The translations under genes and the position numbers were made by a program. 64,000 nt of DNA from Amoeboaphelidium protococcarum (lineage: Eukaryota > Aphelidiomycota > Aphelidea): contig JALECJ010000254.1 of NCBI GenBank assembly GCA_023515745.1, positions 992,001 through 1,056,000 of the forward strand, in the 5' to 3' direction. Positions 1 to 12,639 of the stretch are shown here, piece by piece. Position 1 is the stretch's first letter; every line of letters starts with the position of its first letter. A model generated the notes under the pieces. The model did no database searches. It was not told where the DNA came from and saw only the letters and a list, made by a program, of their open reading frames with translations.

Positions 1-72
1 AAAATTATCAGTTATTACCATTCATATGTCTAATCACTCCTAAATCGCATAAGTGTTAAGTCGATCATCCAC

Positions 73-966
73 TCAGTATTCTTGATCAAAAGAATCAAAA
101 TTAACTTGAGTTCCTTGATCGCGACTTGCTGGGCGTTTATAGCCGCCATACTGCTACTCACCATCGTTATTTTTGTGTCCATAATCGAGACAGCGGCCCA
201 TCAGAGTGGGCTTTCCCTTGTGCTAAGTAATGACTTGGTACCCCTGTCTGCCTAGCTTTTCTATACTCTGCCCAAGCATCGACACCTTTTTAAAATCCCA
301 ATCTAAACACTCTGCATATTTGTCCGGACGCTGCGCAATGGAAGCGCGCTTTTAAGCATACTTGGCCTCCTTCTTGTCAGTCTTATCTTGCTTATATTTC
401 TTGTATCTTGAAGAGATTTCGCTCGGCGCCTGTTTCACCTTTTACCAGCCGCGACTCATTGCGGACATTGTGGACATTGATGATGAGCCAACTTCGGAAG
501 CAGAGCCACCCAAGCTCTGATAGCGCTGCATCATTTCCTAATCATCTAATGACTGATCTTCAGGAATAGTGGGTTCACGACGAGGACCGCGTTCATTATT
601 CAAAAGGTGCGTGCCAGTTGGTCCATCCCTTACCGCATTGATATCATCGAAGCCTGACATTTGCAAAGTTCTCTCCTACCCCTTATTCCTGCCAAAGAAT
701 TTCTTCATCTTTGAGCCAAAACCAGGCTTCTTCTACTGCATAGACCAAGGATCCTCAAATTGGTCTTCCTCAGGCAGCATGATCTCATCAGCAACACCGA
801 TTTCATTACCATTGCCCATCTATTGACGCGACTATTAGCCTCTGCGCCCGCCTTGGCTTGAAACCGAATCTCGACCGCTTTTGAAACGATCAAAAATACC
901 AGCATCTGCGGTCAGCGCAATGCACAGGATGATCACATTCAGAATCAGCAAATTTAGTTTAATCAT
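73..966 (-). CDS. Secreted basic protein, unknown function (297 aa)
   Basis: Open from the ATG at 966 to a TGA at 73 when TAA/TAG are read as Gln. The first ~22 residues (basic start, then LNLLILNVIILCIALTADA) look like a cleavable signal peptide, so the product is probably secreted or enters the ER. The mature part is low-complexity: Gln/Ser-rich, with a Lys-rich helical stretch near residues 175-215, several Tyr/Gly-rich patches, and an acidic end. No domain family is recognised. It is divergent from the BCAT gene across 427 bp. The signal peptide and uninterrupted reading support a real gene; function is unknown. Confidence 0.7.
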
Positions 967-1393
967 TATTAAATCAGATCAGGTAAATAGTTTTATATTT
1001 GATGTTTAACCAATAGTTATATAGAAAGAAAAAAAGAGGGAGGATGGTGCTATTTAATGCCTCTCATTTCGTAAATGACATGTAAATCACGGGCAATGTG
1101 AAACGTGATGGCAACGTTGCACCAACGATCGTCTTTGAATTTGCCAGCGCGACATCACACAGGCACGAGATACATTTCACGAGTTTCCACCTATGGTATT
1201 TCTCTAAATTGGGAATGCATTAAAAGAACGCAGCAATATGTATCATATATATTTAGATCTTGATTTTACATCAGAGACGTGTATCATTATATCTCTCTCT
1301 TGTATTTACATCCCATCATGTTTCTTTTCCTCTTCAAACAAGTGACAAAGTGATCAAAGATTCAATCGCCGTTAAGAACGAACACCATTGACG
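967..1393. promoter_or_regulatory. Divergent intergenic region
   Basis: Gap between the start codons of the secreted-protein gene (minus) and BCAT (plus), so it should hold both promoters. A purine run near 1024-1044 and pyrimidine runs near 1290-1330 are visible. No gene or RNA was recognised. Confidence 0.5.
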
Positions 1394-2608
1394 ATGATGA
1401 TGAAAAAGTTCTCACGATGTCTATCAGGATAGAGCTTGGCTCCGCTGAGGCATGCCAGTTTGAAGATTTAGAAGACGGAATAGCCCAAGTAACTGGTGCC
1501 TAATAAGGAGCTTGTATTCGGCAAGTTTTTCACTGACCATATGCTAATCGCTGATCATGACAAGGAGAGCGGTTGGTCTGATCCGAAGATTGTTCCCTAT
1601 GGCAAAATCAGCCTTGACCCGTCTGCTTGTGTATTCCACTACGGCATGGAGTGCTTTGAAGGGATGAAGGCTTACAAGGACAAGTAGGGGTAGATTAGAA
1701 TGTTCAGGCCGGACATGAACATGAAGCGATTGAAGCGTTCTGCTGCTCGACTGACGCTACCAGACTTTGATGGAGATCAGTTGCTGAGTTGCATTAAGGA
1801 CCTTGTCAAGTTGGAGGCTCGTCATATTCCATCTGAGCGTGGGTACTCTCTTTACATCAGACCGGCTATGATTGCCACTCAAGAATCGCTTGGTGTTGGT
1901 CCTTCTGGTAGGAGTAAGCTGTTTACTATCTGCTCCCCTGTTGGCCCATACTATAGAACGGGATTTAATGCAGTCTCGCTATTGGCAAATCCGGCGAATA
2001 TCAGAGCATGGCCTGGCGGAGTTGGTGATTGTAAAGTGGGTGGTAACTATGCACCATCTATCTTGACGCAAAGCAGCGCTGCTAAAGAGGGATTTTAGCA
2101 GGTGCTATGGTTGTTCCCTATCGAGAATGGAAAAGATTTTCAATTGACTGAGGTGGGCACTATGAATTTATTTGTCGTGTTGAAAGATAAATAGAGCGGG
2201 CAGGTTGAGTTGGCCACACCTGCACTGGACGGTACTATCTTGCCTGGTGTTACGAGAGATTCAATCTTGAAGCTGGCAAAGTAAAAAGATTTGAAGTGTC
2301 ATTTGAAAGCTCCTTTTGACACATCAAGTCTTAAAGTGTCCGAGCGTGTTATCACAATGAGCGAGCTATTGGCTGCCAGCAAGGAAGGTCGCCTTATGGA
2401 GATGTTTGGTGCTGGCACTGCTGCTATCGTATCCCCGGTGAAGTAGATTCGTTTTGATCACAATGGCAAGAGTTAGGACTTGAATATTCCACTGGATTCT
2501 AATAACAAGGAAGCTCAGGCTGGTCCATTTGCAAAGTATTTCAATGATTTGATCATGGGCATTCAGTACGGCGAAGTTGAACATGAATTTTCCTCCATCG
2601 TTCATTGA
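1394..2608 (+). CDS. BCAT: Branched-chain amino acid aminotransferase, mitochondrial (404 aa)
   Basis: Fold-type IV PLP enzyme that interconverts Leu/Ile/Val and their 2-keto acids with glutamate. The whole protein aligns from memory with animal and fungal BCATs: [12 protein letters not shown], the FEGMKAY block, [21 protein letters not shown] (PLP lysine about K214), TEVGTMNLF and LPGVTRDSI. Length is typical. About eleven in-frame TAA/TAG codons fall where the family is polar or variable, and the reading ends at TGA 2606. Three tandem ATGs at 1394-1402 begin an Arg/Ser-rich, acid-free leader ([12 protein letters not shown]...), consistent with mitochondrial import. No intron. This gene is one of the clearest proofs of the UAR = Gln code. 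Confidence 0.95.
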
Positions 2609-2703
2609 TACTATCAGGATATTGTAACTAAAGAAAATAAAGTACGATTGATCATATTTCGGCCTTCTATATAGACTCACTCATCTTTAAGTCTCATGAA
2701 AAT

Positions 2704-3882
2704 TCATTGACCAGCTAACAGCCTGTCCTAGCGTACGTATTCACCGTCTGATATAGTAACATCAGTGTATGAACCCTCCTCCAATTCACCGGCAGTCTAT
2801 GCCTAATCAGGATTCACCTTCCATGGCACTACGCAGTTTAAAAGGTACCACACCAGAGGACTCTTCTCTTCGATCTCGATCCAATTTAAACACAGCAATC
2901 TTGGCGCTCGCTGTTATTATTATTATTAAGAGCTTAAAGAGGTGATCATGACATTGCTAGATACAAGAAAGCCACGAATTCCAAACTTAAATCTATTCAT
3001 AAACTCCTACTTGGATGTGATTTATCCAAGTGGAAGTCGTTGCAATTATTAAAGTTGGCACTCAGTGGTGACTCGACCCAGCGCAGAGTAACTGATTTCA
3101 TTCTATCTTCCTAATTTAAACATGTTCATCATGCGACCGATGATAGATCCAAATGGATATGATGAAAGTGTTTGAATCTGCAGAGTGGAATAGTAGAGCA
3201 TGTCCATGCACAGACTTCGTTGCACATTAGACAACTACGGCCAGATGGCAAGTGCGGACTTTGGTATCTCATCACGATATCGCGTCACTTCAGCCAGCAT
3301 TGCTCGCTTTGCAACAACAGCAACTGAAGCATTACCAGCATCTTTACCAGGCACAACAGAGGACTGCCTAATACCGAGAGCTTACCGAAGCGCTGTGTCT
3401 GCAACAGACAAATCCCTTTCTAGATGCTGCAACTGATGTCGGCTCAAAGATTAGGAAGATGACTACAACTTTCCCGCCTAACCACTATAGATCTCCATCA
3501 TAACGTCCGTAGTTGGTACTTTAATACTCAGACGCGTCACATAACTCCCGCTTAAACGATAAGCATAGAACGCGCTGATAGATGTAATTGCCAAAGCTGC
3601 CAATGATGGAAGATACAATTCAGTCCATAGATTAACATTCTATCGATTCTATCGCTGATTTGTTTGTCTTATCAACTGATACTATTACAGAGTCTATATA
3701 GTTTATTCTTGTATTCTCTTCAATAGAGGGTGTTCGCCATCTCCATTAGCCTTTTGTAGATCAACCTGTAGCAATCGATATAGAAAAGTTCCGGTGGGGA
3801 ACGCAATAGTGCCTATCAAAAGAGATCCTCTAATTATACTAATCGCTGGAGTAAGCGGACTCTAATATATCTACGTAAACAT
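2704..3882 (-). CDS. Two-TM membrane protein, unknown (392 aa)
   Basis: Minus-strand frame open from ATG 3882 to TGA 2704. Two hydrophobic segments are visible: residues ~12-36 (SIIRGSLLIGTIAFPTGTFL) and ~90-108 (LPSLAALAITSISAFYAY), separated by a Gln-rich polar loop. A basic/polar region with a Gln run near residue 325 follows, then an acidic tail. The layout resembles small inner-membrane TMEM proteins of mitochondria, but I cannot assign a family. Stop codons are 95 bp from the BCAT stop (convergent). Plus-strand frames here are also partly open because only TGA stops translation; the minus frame is preferred because it is the only one spanning the whole interval with an ATG, a TGA and plausible TM segments. 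Confidence 0.72.
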
Positions 3883-4150
3883 TCCCTATAATAAAAAGAT
3901 ATAGTATTGATGCTTAAAGAGTGAAGAAATAATGTAAGGTAGAGTAAAGGGACTCTCTATGAGCGCGCGACTCGTCTTCTTTATCTCTATTCCTCTCTAT
4001 TCCTCTCCGTTGTTCAGCGAAGGAAATTTAACGTCGCTCTTCCTTGTTGTTTCTTCACTGGCATAAATAACTACAGACTGTAAATATCGAGTGGTTTATT
4101 TGTTCGCTTGCATTCTAGATATTACTAAAACAATAATTAAGAGTTTCAAT
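3883..4150. promoter_or_regulatory. Divergent promoter region with pyrimidine tracts
   Basis: Lies between the starts of the two-TM protein (minus) and signal peptide peptidase (plus). It carries repeated CTCTAT/CTCTCC units around 3955-4015, like several other start-proximal regions in this window. Confidence 0.4.
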
Positions 4151-5311
4151 ATGGATAAAATAGTAGACTTGTTGGAGGAGCATTCAGCGTATGTTACTTA
4201 TACCTTTATTCTGTTGGCTGCAGTGTTTCCCATCTACTTTGGCTCTTTCGCTTCTATCAAGTATAAGGTGTAAGATACAGCTGGTGGTAAAAGCAGCAAG
4301 TCATCAAAAGATGAGAGCGATGATGAAGATGAAGATGTGGAGAGTGAAGCGATCACTAGCGAAGATGCCATGTGGTTCCCAATCATTGGAAGTGGTGTGC
4401 TGTTTTCGCTGTACCTGGTGTTCAGATTCTTCAGTAAAGAGTACATCAACTACCTGCTGACTGCCTATTTTGGATTCTTGGGCTGTCTTGCTCTGGCCAA
4501 GATGATTGACGCTATTGGTAACTTCACCATCTTGAGCAGTAATGGGCTGCTGCACTTGGAAAAGTTCAAGATTAGAATAACGAAGCACAAGGGCAAAGAA
4601 CTGATATTCAAGTACTCTTTCACCTACTTTACTATAGCCGCTCTGGTTGTGGCCATTCTATGCACTGCTTACTATGTGGTGACCAAGAACTGGATTGTGA
4701 GTAATTTGTTTGGTTGGGCTTTCAGCTCATCCGCTATTTAACTTCTAGACCTGGACGACTTCAAGACGGGAATGTTGCTTTTATCCGGTCTATTTGTGTA
4801 TGATATATTCTGGGTGTTTGGTACTGAGGTGATGGTGAGTGTGGCCAAGAATTTTGATGCTCCTATCAAGCTACTTTTCCCTAGAAACTTTGCTGCCTGG
4901 GCCAGAGGAGAGAAGGTACCATTCTCAATGCTCGGCCTGGGTGATATAGTCATTCCGGGTATCTTTGTGGCTCTGTGTCTGCGATATGATTACTATAGAT
5001 ATGCGGCATCATTGAAGAATGGTAAAGGTGCGGCTAAAACTAGATCATTCCCAAAGCCATACTTTATCGGTTGTATGATTGCTTACATCATTGGTTTAGT
5101 CACCACAATGGCTGTGATGCATGTGTTCTAAGCTGCGCAACCGGCGCTCTTGTACTTGTCGCCTGCATGTATTCTGTCAGTGTTGTTGGTGGCACTGGCA
5201 CGTGGTGAATTATCTCAAGTATTTGCGTACAAGAGCGAATCTGCCTCTAAATTGCTGGCGAATGGCTCTGCTGCATCCAGTGATTAGAAGAGTGACAAGA
5301 AGAAGAAATGA
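4151..5311 (+). CDS. SPP: Signal peptide peptidase, presenilin-type aspartyl protease (386 aa)
   Basis: Intramembrane aspartyl protease of the ER that cleaves leftover signal peptides and other type II TM segments. Both catalytic motifs are present: FVYDIFWVFG (Asp about 218) and MLGLGDIVIPG (Asp about 265), followed by the QPALLYL motif. About nine TM segments are visible. An acidic Ser/Glu/Asp loop lies between TM1 and TM2. The C-terminus ends in KKKK, a dilysine-type ER retrieval signal. Three in-frame TAA/TAG codons occur in the N-terminal loop and the central TM (SAIQLLDLDD), plus others near the end; the stop is TGA. Length matches human HM13 (377 aa). The start is the first ATG whose downstream sequence matches the family. 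Confidence 0.95.
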
Positions 5312-5407
5312 TTTTTATATATTGGACTAAATTGATTATTACTTTATTTCGTGGTATTGCATTAATATCCTTCAAGTGTATTTACTACTATAAAAAGAAG
5401 GTTCTTA

Positions 5408-6173
5408 TCATGGACGCAACACCAGACGCGTCGCATTGGCTTTGCAATGGGAAATATCACCTGGAGGGAGGATATAACTTTGATCAAAATCGGTGCTGAA
5501 TGACTGGACATACTTCATATCTTCATGCAGCACTGTATTATAATCATCGTCATCCCGATCATAGAAGCTCTCGAATATAGCGATTATGCTGTCAGTGCCA
5601 TATTCAATCCATATGTCAGCATAATATTCATAAGCCAACTGCACCTGATACATTGAGCACACTTGATCACCCAAAAACTTGTAATCAATAAATTCAAAAT
5701 ATCTGTCATCATACCAAGGATCTTTCCACTCAAATGGGTGAACTTGACACTCTGACTCTCCATTAGCGGTGCGTGTAATGCTATAAGCCTTACTTTGATC
5801 CTACACATATCAAGCGAATGATCTATAGTGCATATTTAATTATGCGGTCAGCAATAGATATACTTACACCAATAAAGTAAAAATCAACTTTGGCGCCATC
5901 TTTCTAAAATATAGTCTTGCGCATCAATTATTTTTAAAGATCTAGAGCATACTCATACGTATACTACTCACCGATAGATGGCTCAACGCGCACCTTGACG
6001 CGTCTTCTAAAAGGCAGTACAATCTTGGGCTAGCGATGCAAGACTGAGCCATCAGAATCGCTGTCTTATATCGTCTGTAACACTAAACTCTAATCCACAG
6101 GCTTACAACATACCGTCAGCATTGATGCAAGGACGACCACCACCAAGGCAACAAAATTACTGCGCATGAACAT
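5408..6173 (-). CDS. Secreted Cys-containing protein, one intron (232 aa)
   Basis: Exons 6173-5868 and 5800-5408; intron 5801-5867 (67 nt) begins GTAAGT and ends GTGTAG. The protein opens with a signal peptide (SNFVALVVVVLASMLTVCC), then an Arg-rich patch, then a mature domain rich in Tyr, Asp and Trp with a few cysteines, including an Asp/Tyr-rich stretch (DRDDDDYNTV). No family recognised. A second possible intron inside exon 1 was rejected because that stretch reads through in frame without TGA. Upstream of it on the same strand lies the end of RNF10. Confidence 0.75.
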
Positions 6174-6344
6174 ATTCACAAAACCGTGTCTCTCTATAGT
6201 TGTTGTCAAAAGTTTAAGGGGTGCCTGCGTAAATCTTAGCCTCATAATAGCGCGGTAACGATTACAAAGCTAAAATGAAGCAATAAGTGCATATCAGTTA
6301 CGATAGTTTCTACAACAAAATAATAAAGCATAAACAAATTATTT

Positions 6345-8798
6345 TCACTATAAAGCTACAGGTGCGTGAGATTAATAAGCACCTTTCTAGTTACCACTAT
6401 TGCTGAACAGCAAAACTGCCTTCTGCTTCTTCTTCTTCTTTTTCCCCTTCTGCTATTGCTACTACTACTGCTGCTACTGATCTTGGTCTTCACCAGCCGC
6501 GTTATCATCAACATTAGCGCTGCCCTCTGCTGCTGCAAGATTACTATGTGACTACGATGATTACTGAGCCATCATGGCATATTAAACATGTACATTCTCG
6601 TCTTTGCCTTCATTGTAATTATTCAACCCTGTGATCGACGCAAAAGACTTATTCTTACGGCTGGATCCGTGCTTAGGTGGACTCATACCATTCGAAGGTG
6701 GCGTCAGGCCAACATCCATCTACGGGAACAGCTCATTATAAGAGCGCGGACGAGCCTTCTTTGCATATGAGTTGGATTAAATCATACTATTACGATTATT
6801 ATTATTGTTGTTGTTGTAACTATTATTTACAGTTTTTTAATTTTTCTTATCATTGCCAAAATTAACACTAGTCTAATTCCATACCAGGGGACCACCAGAT
6901 TTACTAGATTGCAATACTGGGCTCAATGGAAGAGGCTACCATGCACTTTCATCGTCAAAATCAAACATTTCCATATGAGTCCTGGCACTACCAATGCCAC
7001 CCTCAAACCTCGTCAGTTCATCCAAATTCACAGAATCATTAGATTTGGACTATTGCTTCTTGTTCTTTCTAGCAGATTACTCCTCCTTTCTCTTTTTCTA
7101 TTCATGACGCTTCTGACGACTGTCCAGTTCAGACTGCCAATGGCTAATCTGTTCATCAGTCAAAATTGGCGTCAGTTCATCATTAATATCTCCTGCCAGA
7201 TACTTTTCAATGTATAATCCACTTTAATTATCGTTCTTCATCAACTACTACCTGCACAGAGCAGGCTTCTTCCAATCGAGTTCTATGAATGATACATCGC
7301 ATCCTAAAGGGAGATGTCCCAGATAGCGATATTTCTTTCTAACTTCCTCAGTCATTGTAGTCTCAGTCACCACACTGATTGTGGCATAAATCTCATGCGG
7401 AAAGTCTTGATACTCACCAAAGGCACTTTTTATTATTTTAATATCCAACGGGTGAAGAAATGAATACTGGCCATCAGAGCATTGGTAGAAATAATAAGTA
7501 CCATCTACAGGACCCTTTGATGCATTGATGCCGTACTTGAATCCTTGACTACTTAACTACTTCTACTCACCTGACAATACAACGCTTTTACGACTCGACA
7601 GAGATGACGTGGATGCACCATCCGATAATGACTATGCGCCACCGGAACTGCCAGTCTCCACCTACTCCTGAATACTACTCTCTATATCCGCAAAAGGATC
7701 CTCCATCACCGAGGCCTTGATCGTTATACTGGCCGAGGGTGGTAATTGTAAATCATCCAAAACGGGGGCATTAGATGGCAGAGATGAGCTCAGTTGGCGA
7801 ACATCTAGCATAGACATCTTTCCGTTATGATGGTCAGTTTGTGAGAGCAGTGCAGGCGAATGCTGCAGCAACACTCTCTCCCTCTCCTTCTGCTCACTGA
7901 TGGCCATCTCCAGGTATAGCGCCTCATCGTTCTCATTAGCACTCTATGCCTCATGCAGCAAAAACTGCAATTACACAATCTCCGGCATAATGATGTGATG
8001 TAAGATGACACTAGGATAAGCCACCAACACCTTTGACCACTTTATCAAATTCATATCCCAATCCTGCTGCAGCTTTGGCATACTAGAATTAGCCCACTTG
8101 GAGTAATTAAACTTTGGCAAAGTGGTAATACTAGCATTCGATCGCTGCATCAAAGTCATTGCCACCACCGGCTACCTACTAGTGCCATCAATCTTTTGCG
8201 TCTTGCTGTAATCACTGCATTGAATCACCTGACAAGATTTCAAATCTTTGCTGCAAACTGAGTCATGACAGAGGGGACACTTTACACGCATAGAATCAAC
8301 AATGGACAGATAATGCAGAATGCAACTATAGCAAAATACATGACCACACTTTCCCATCTTTGGCACTGAGGGCGGGCACAGACAGATGGGACACTGAATA
8401 TCATCAGGCTGGGCAGCCAGCTGTAAAACCAATTCCACATTGCTCCAAGTGACCAATTGATCAGGATTCATATCCTTACCAAATTCATCAGTTTTCACCA
8501 CAAACCGGTAATTGGCATTCACAAATCTCTCCTTCACATACGGCTAGTGATTTACTTTCTTGTGGTTAGTATGTCTACCGGAATTAAACTACTGAGAATG
8601 ACTTGGCTAACGTGGAGGCAGAGTGAAATTGAGCAGATGATTAGCGGAGATACCCTTCTTGGACGGAGTGGATGAAGACTACAGCTGACCACCAGAATTT
8701 CTCACCTCACCGTGAGAGCCATCACCCTTCTACTCTCTCGCCGCTTAAACACTACCATTATTATTCGGTAACTGTGACTACTTTTTACTTTGCGGCAT
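6345..8798 (-). CDS. RNF10: RNF10/Mag2-like RING ubiquitin ligase (817 aa)
   Basis: Orthologue of animal RNF10, which ubiquitinates 40S ribosomal proteins during ribosome quality control. Visible order: NHLLNFTLPPR conserved N-terminal block, RING finger about residues 136-178 (CPIC...GHVFCYSC...CPLC), a basic helical linker, the conserved YYFYQCSDGQ / FLHPLDIK block, RYLGHLPLGC, and a Lys-rich tail ending KKKQKAVLLFSNSG that matches the RNF10 C-terminus. It reads from ATG 8798 to TGA 6345 with no in-frame TGA and dozens of TAA/TAG codons, several in Gln-rich runs near the C-terminus. ZNF598, another 40S ubiquitin ligase, lies 8 kb downstream on the same strand. Confidence 0.93.
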
Positions 8799-9448
8799 TG
8801 ATAAAATGAGAGCAACTATGCAAATCCTATGTGATAAGCGACCGATAACGATGGACGGGGGAGATGATGACAGATGGATAGAGCAATGATAGATAGAATG
8901 GGATGACCAGTCTATCAAGATCAATGGAATTAGAGGGGACTGCTGGAAAACAATAATAGGCGGGGTTTACCGGATGGCAAACGTATAGTAGTAATAGAAA
9001 GGGAAAAGAGAAACAAAGCTTGGTGATGATCATAAGCTTCTGTGATTGTTTTTTTTTTCGTTTCTCGTCGTTGCTGATCAGCTGATGTTCTCGCTGTTGG
9101 CCACCACAACGCTGCTCAGCTCGATGATAAAAATAAACTTTTGGTTACCGTTAACTTTCCCGAACAAGTGGTCTAATAACTAACTAATTAATAAGTAATA
9201 TTTAATTAGTAAGCAGCTTCACAGGATTCTAATTTTGTTCACTTCCAGCTAATACTTTGTGAATATTTTCTGAAATCTGTATTGGAGTCCTATCCATTTC
9301 CATCATCCAATCAGACCGTTTCAAATCAGATTCGATCGCGTTTCACAAATAGCCAAGATTACTTTCAACCTTTTTCTACCATTCTGCATTCCGTTTAAGC
9401 CGCTCATCAAGTCATAATATCTGCAACTGTTATTCTCTTATATGAAAT
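8799..9448. promoter_or_regulatory. Divergent 650-bp intergenic region
   Basis: Between the starts of RNF10 (minus) and the MscS channel (plus). It contains a T-run near 9050-9058 and AT-rich sequence near 9180-9210. A short signal-peptide-like reading frame on the minus strand (8827-9033) was not accepted as a gene. No RNA gene recognised. Confidence 0.4.
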
Positions 9449-12277
9449 ATGGACAATCACAGTAAGAGAAAGGGATAGTATATTAAAAGTTCAAGCAACA
9501 CCAAGTAAGGGGATCAGATTAGTAGTGATACAGTGGCGCGTATTCGACAAATGTCGCGTATCAATGCTGGTAATGTGGAAAAAGCTGCTCAGCTACGGGA
9601 GAAAGGTAATCAGAATGTATCTACCGGATAAAATTCATCCACCTCCTCTCTCAAGAAACGATATTCATAGTTTCAGGATAGCAACAAGCACGTCGTGTCT
9701 CCATTGAATCACCCAGATTGTCATGATGGTGATGAAGATGAAGAGGAAGTAGATTATCAGTCTGTGGTTGAAACATATGAGGAAATGGACCAGTCATAAT
9801 AAGAGCCTGAAAAGCAGAATAATGTCAGATAATCCGACATGTCAAATTAACGCAGGAGCAACGATACATCTCAGCCAAAAAAGTCTAATCTGAGAAAGCT
9901 ATTCACACGGCAAGAGTCTACAGAGACTGCGTATAATTCCAATAGTCGTCCTTCTGGTGGTGGCGAACGCGAAAAGTAATCGCGAGATTTGAAACAGAAA
10001 CCGAGCGTGACCTTTGCCCCTCCTGAAGATGATTCTGATGAAGACTCTGAAGATGATGCTCTGTCAGTAATTCTGGATCAGGCCGAGTCTAATGAGTAAG
10101 TAAACAGAGAGCTGTTTGCTCGCAAGCAAAAGACTTTGAATGAACAAGGGTGGAAGAAGTTGATTTTGTCCTGGTTGTGGAAGTTTTTCAAGTATGCATT
10201 CGTCAGCTTATTAATTCTATCCCCTGGCACAGTGTGCTTCCTTTTAAATGAAGAGCGTTGCAACATTATGGAGGTTAGTCTTCTAAGATGGTGTTTTCTG
10301 ATTGTTTCATTGGTGTTTGGATACTTTATCGCTGATTTCGCCGTGTTTCTGGCCATGATGATCATCAAGAGAACTCCTGTTGTGGGTACGTAATACTTTT
10401 ATTTCATCAGCAAAGTTTCTACTCCGGCAAAGTTATGGCTGACTCAAGTTTTTGTATCCACCGCGTATCAGATTCTGTTTACTGGTACCATCTTGAAGGA
10501 ACCTGGCTCTAAGTATCAGTACGAAGCAAAGATTATTGAGTCTATCATCACGTGTGCTCTGGTCAGCTCTATCGCGTTTCTAATCAAGTCTCTGCTTAGT
10601 CGCTTCATTGCTATCAATTTCCATCGTGGTGCGTATTATCGACGTATTAAGAATGCGCTGCTCTCCGAATATGTCATTATGTCTCTACTAAAACCAGATG
10701 AAAAGAAGCGTGGATTTAATTTTTATGATAATGTTAAATCGCTTATCAAGAATGAAGCTCAAGTTCTGGCTCGTGCGATTAATCAACTGCCCAAAGGTGG
10801 GAAAGAGGATGCTGACCTGGTGACCAATCGCCTTCCTATCACGGAAGAGCAACTGCTGGACAAGACTCCCTTCACGAATATTAAACTCGCCGCCTATGTT
10901 GAGTTTATCAAACGTAATGAGTTGAATCTGAAGGAGGGAATCTTTAAGAAGATAATCCTTAAAGAGTACACTGACAGCGGTCGCCATATACTTGATGAAT
11001 TCATCGAAGGTTAGCCAACAAGTACCGTCAATTACGAAAGAGTTCTGGAGAATCTGACCAATGGTTAATGCACCAGACTCGTCGCCAAAATGCTGTACGG
11101 AAGACTGCTTCCAGAGAAGGCTCATGTGGTAATCCTGGCAGATTTCTACAGAATGCTAAATCCAGAGGTGGCTCAGAATGCATTCCAGCAATTTGACGGC
11201 AACTGGAATAATGAGCTGACTGAACGCGACTTTATCAGTACTTTGCACAAAATTTGTCGTGAGAGAACAGCCTTACGTTCTGCATTGAATGATGCTGAAA
11301 CTGCCATAAGCAAGCTGGACAATGCTATAACCGGTTTCCTGATGCTAGTCCTTCTAATTGTATATTTCATCATATTTGGAAGTAATCCGCAGACGGTTCT
11401 TACCACAGTCTCATCATTCTTGTTAGCTAGTGCCTTCGCCATTGGTAATTCCGCAAAAGTGCTACTGGATAGTATCGTGTTTCTCTTTGTCACTCATCCT
11501 TTCGATATTGGCGACCGAGTGGTGATTAATGATGTCACCTTCACCGTTGTAAAAATGTCTCTGCTCACCTGCCAGTTCAGAAGATTCGATAATACCATCG
11601 TCTTCTTTTCCAATGCTGTGTTGTCGCAATTGCCAATATGTAATTTGAGAAGATCCCCTGATTAGTTTGATGTCATCAAGATTCAAGTGGCCATCACTAC
11701 ACCCACGTCAGTACTGCGTCAGTTTGAGTCCAAGATTGGTGCTTACCTGGATAAGAATCCTTCCCATTTCTACAAAAAGTTTGAGATTGAATACCGCGAG
11801 GTGGAGAATACTAACCGCTTGCTCATGAGACTGTGGGTTCAACATCGCTCCAACTTTCAGAATGTCAGGCGTTACAGGGAAAGGCATGGTAGACTGATAT
11901 TGAGAATTAAGAGAGCCTGTTAGAATTTGGGCATTGATTATGAATTACCTGCTTAAACTGTAACTCATCAGATGCATCCAACTCTGGCTGATGTCATTGT
12001 CAGTGGGACTCCAATGAGCAATGATGCTGCGTACAATGCTCAGAGAAACTTACAACAGGATGATATTACATCTATGAAGATTCCGAAAGCCAAAAAGTTG
12101 ACTGATATCTCATCATCTGGTAACAGATCTTCCTCTCAAGGTCCCGATAATGTAGGCGATGTGTACGGTGAACCAAGTCCTATCACGGCCTTCAGCTCTG
12201 CATTGCAACCTCCACCTCCTCTGATGAAGCGATTCTCTGTTCCAAGCACCCTGAACAATGGCAACAAGAAGCCTTGA
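9449..12277 (+). CDS. MscS-family mechanosensitive channel, Msy/MSL type (942 aa)
   Basis: Large eukaryotic MscS homologue like fission-yeast Msy1/Msy2 (ER calcium homeostasis on hypo-osmotic shock) and plant MSL8/10. Order: ~200-residue polar, Gln/Ser-rich and acidic N-terminus; four TM helices (about residues 230-380); a long cytosolic loop; an EF-hand-like loop (FDGNWNNELTERDF) around residue 585; TM5 and the pore helix (VSSFLLASAFAIGNSAKVLLDSI); the MscS beta domain with HPFDIGDRV; then a C-terminal Pro/Ser-rich tail. One uninterrupted frame from ATG 9449 to TGA 12275, with many TAA/TAG in the N-terminus and few in the pore domain. No intron. Confidence 0.93.
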
Positions 12278-12639
12278 TGCTTTATTTATCTAAATTAATG
12301 TACATAGTGAAATATCAGATATCACTATTGAGAAATGTTTAATATAATATTAATGTTTTTATAACGCGTATAGATGATCTAGCATGAATACTTGTTCTTG
12401 ACATACATGTATTGCCCTACCAACTACAGCATCAAAATCTTTAAGTATATTAATTACTGAGTATCTAGCCTTAAACAACTAGATTATATTTGGACTCAGT
12501 GCAAAAACCGAATGTATAAAAGATGAGACAACAACTACAAGTGGCCGAATCATCGCTGTCCATTGATCATTTGCCCCTTTTAGTTTATGTAATGCTGAAA
12601 TGAAACTCATCTCTTCTTCTCTCAAGATCATCCAATCAC
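12278..12639. other. Intergenic, tandem
   Basis: Between the MscS stop and the Vam7-like start. AT-rich after the stop (likely 3' UTR/poly(A) region near 12285-12360). No other feature seen. Confidence 0.4.

Noticed and set aside
2769-3560. Plus-strand frames (a 58-residue frame ending in a hydrophobic helix, and two longer frames)
   Set aside because: With only TGA as stop, chance frames are long. The minus-strand frame 2704-3882 spans the whole interval with an ATG, two TM segments and a TGA, so the plus frames are treated as shadows.
5900-5971. Possible second intron in the secreted-protein gene
   Set aside because: It would end in TTTAG or GAAAG rather than RTGTAG, and the stretch reads through in frame without TGA.
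8827-9033. Signal-peptide-like minus-strand frame upstream of RNF10
   Set aside because: Short, no family match, and it runs on out of frame into the RNF10 start; more likely 5' UTR sequence.
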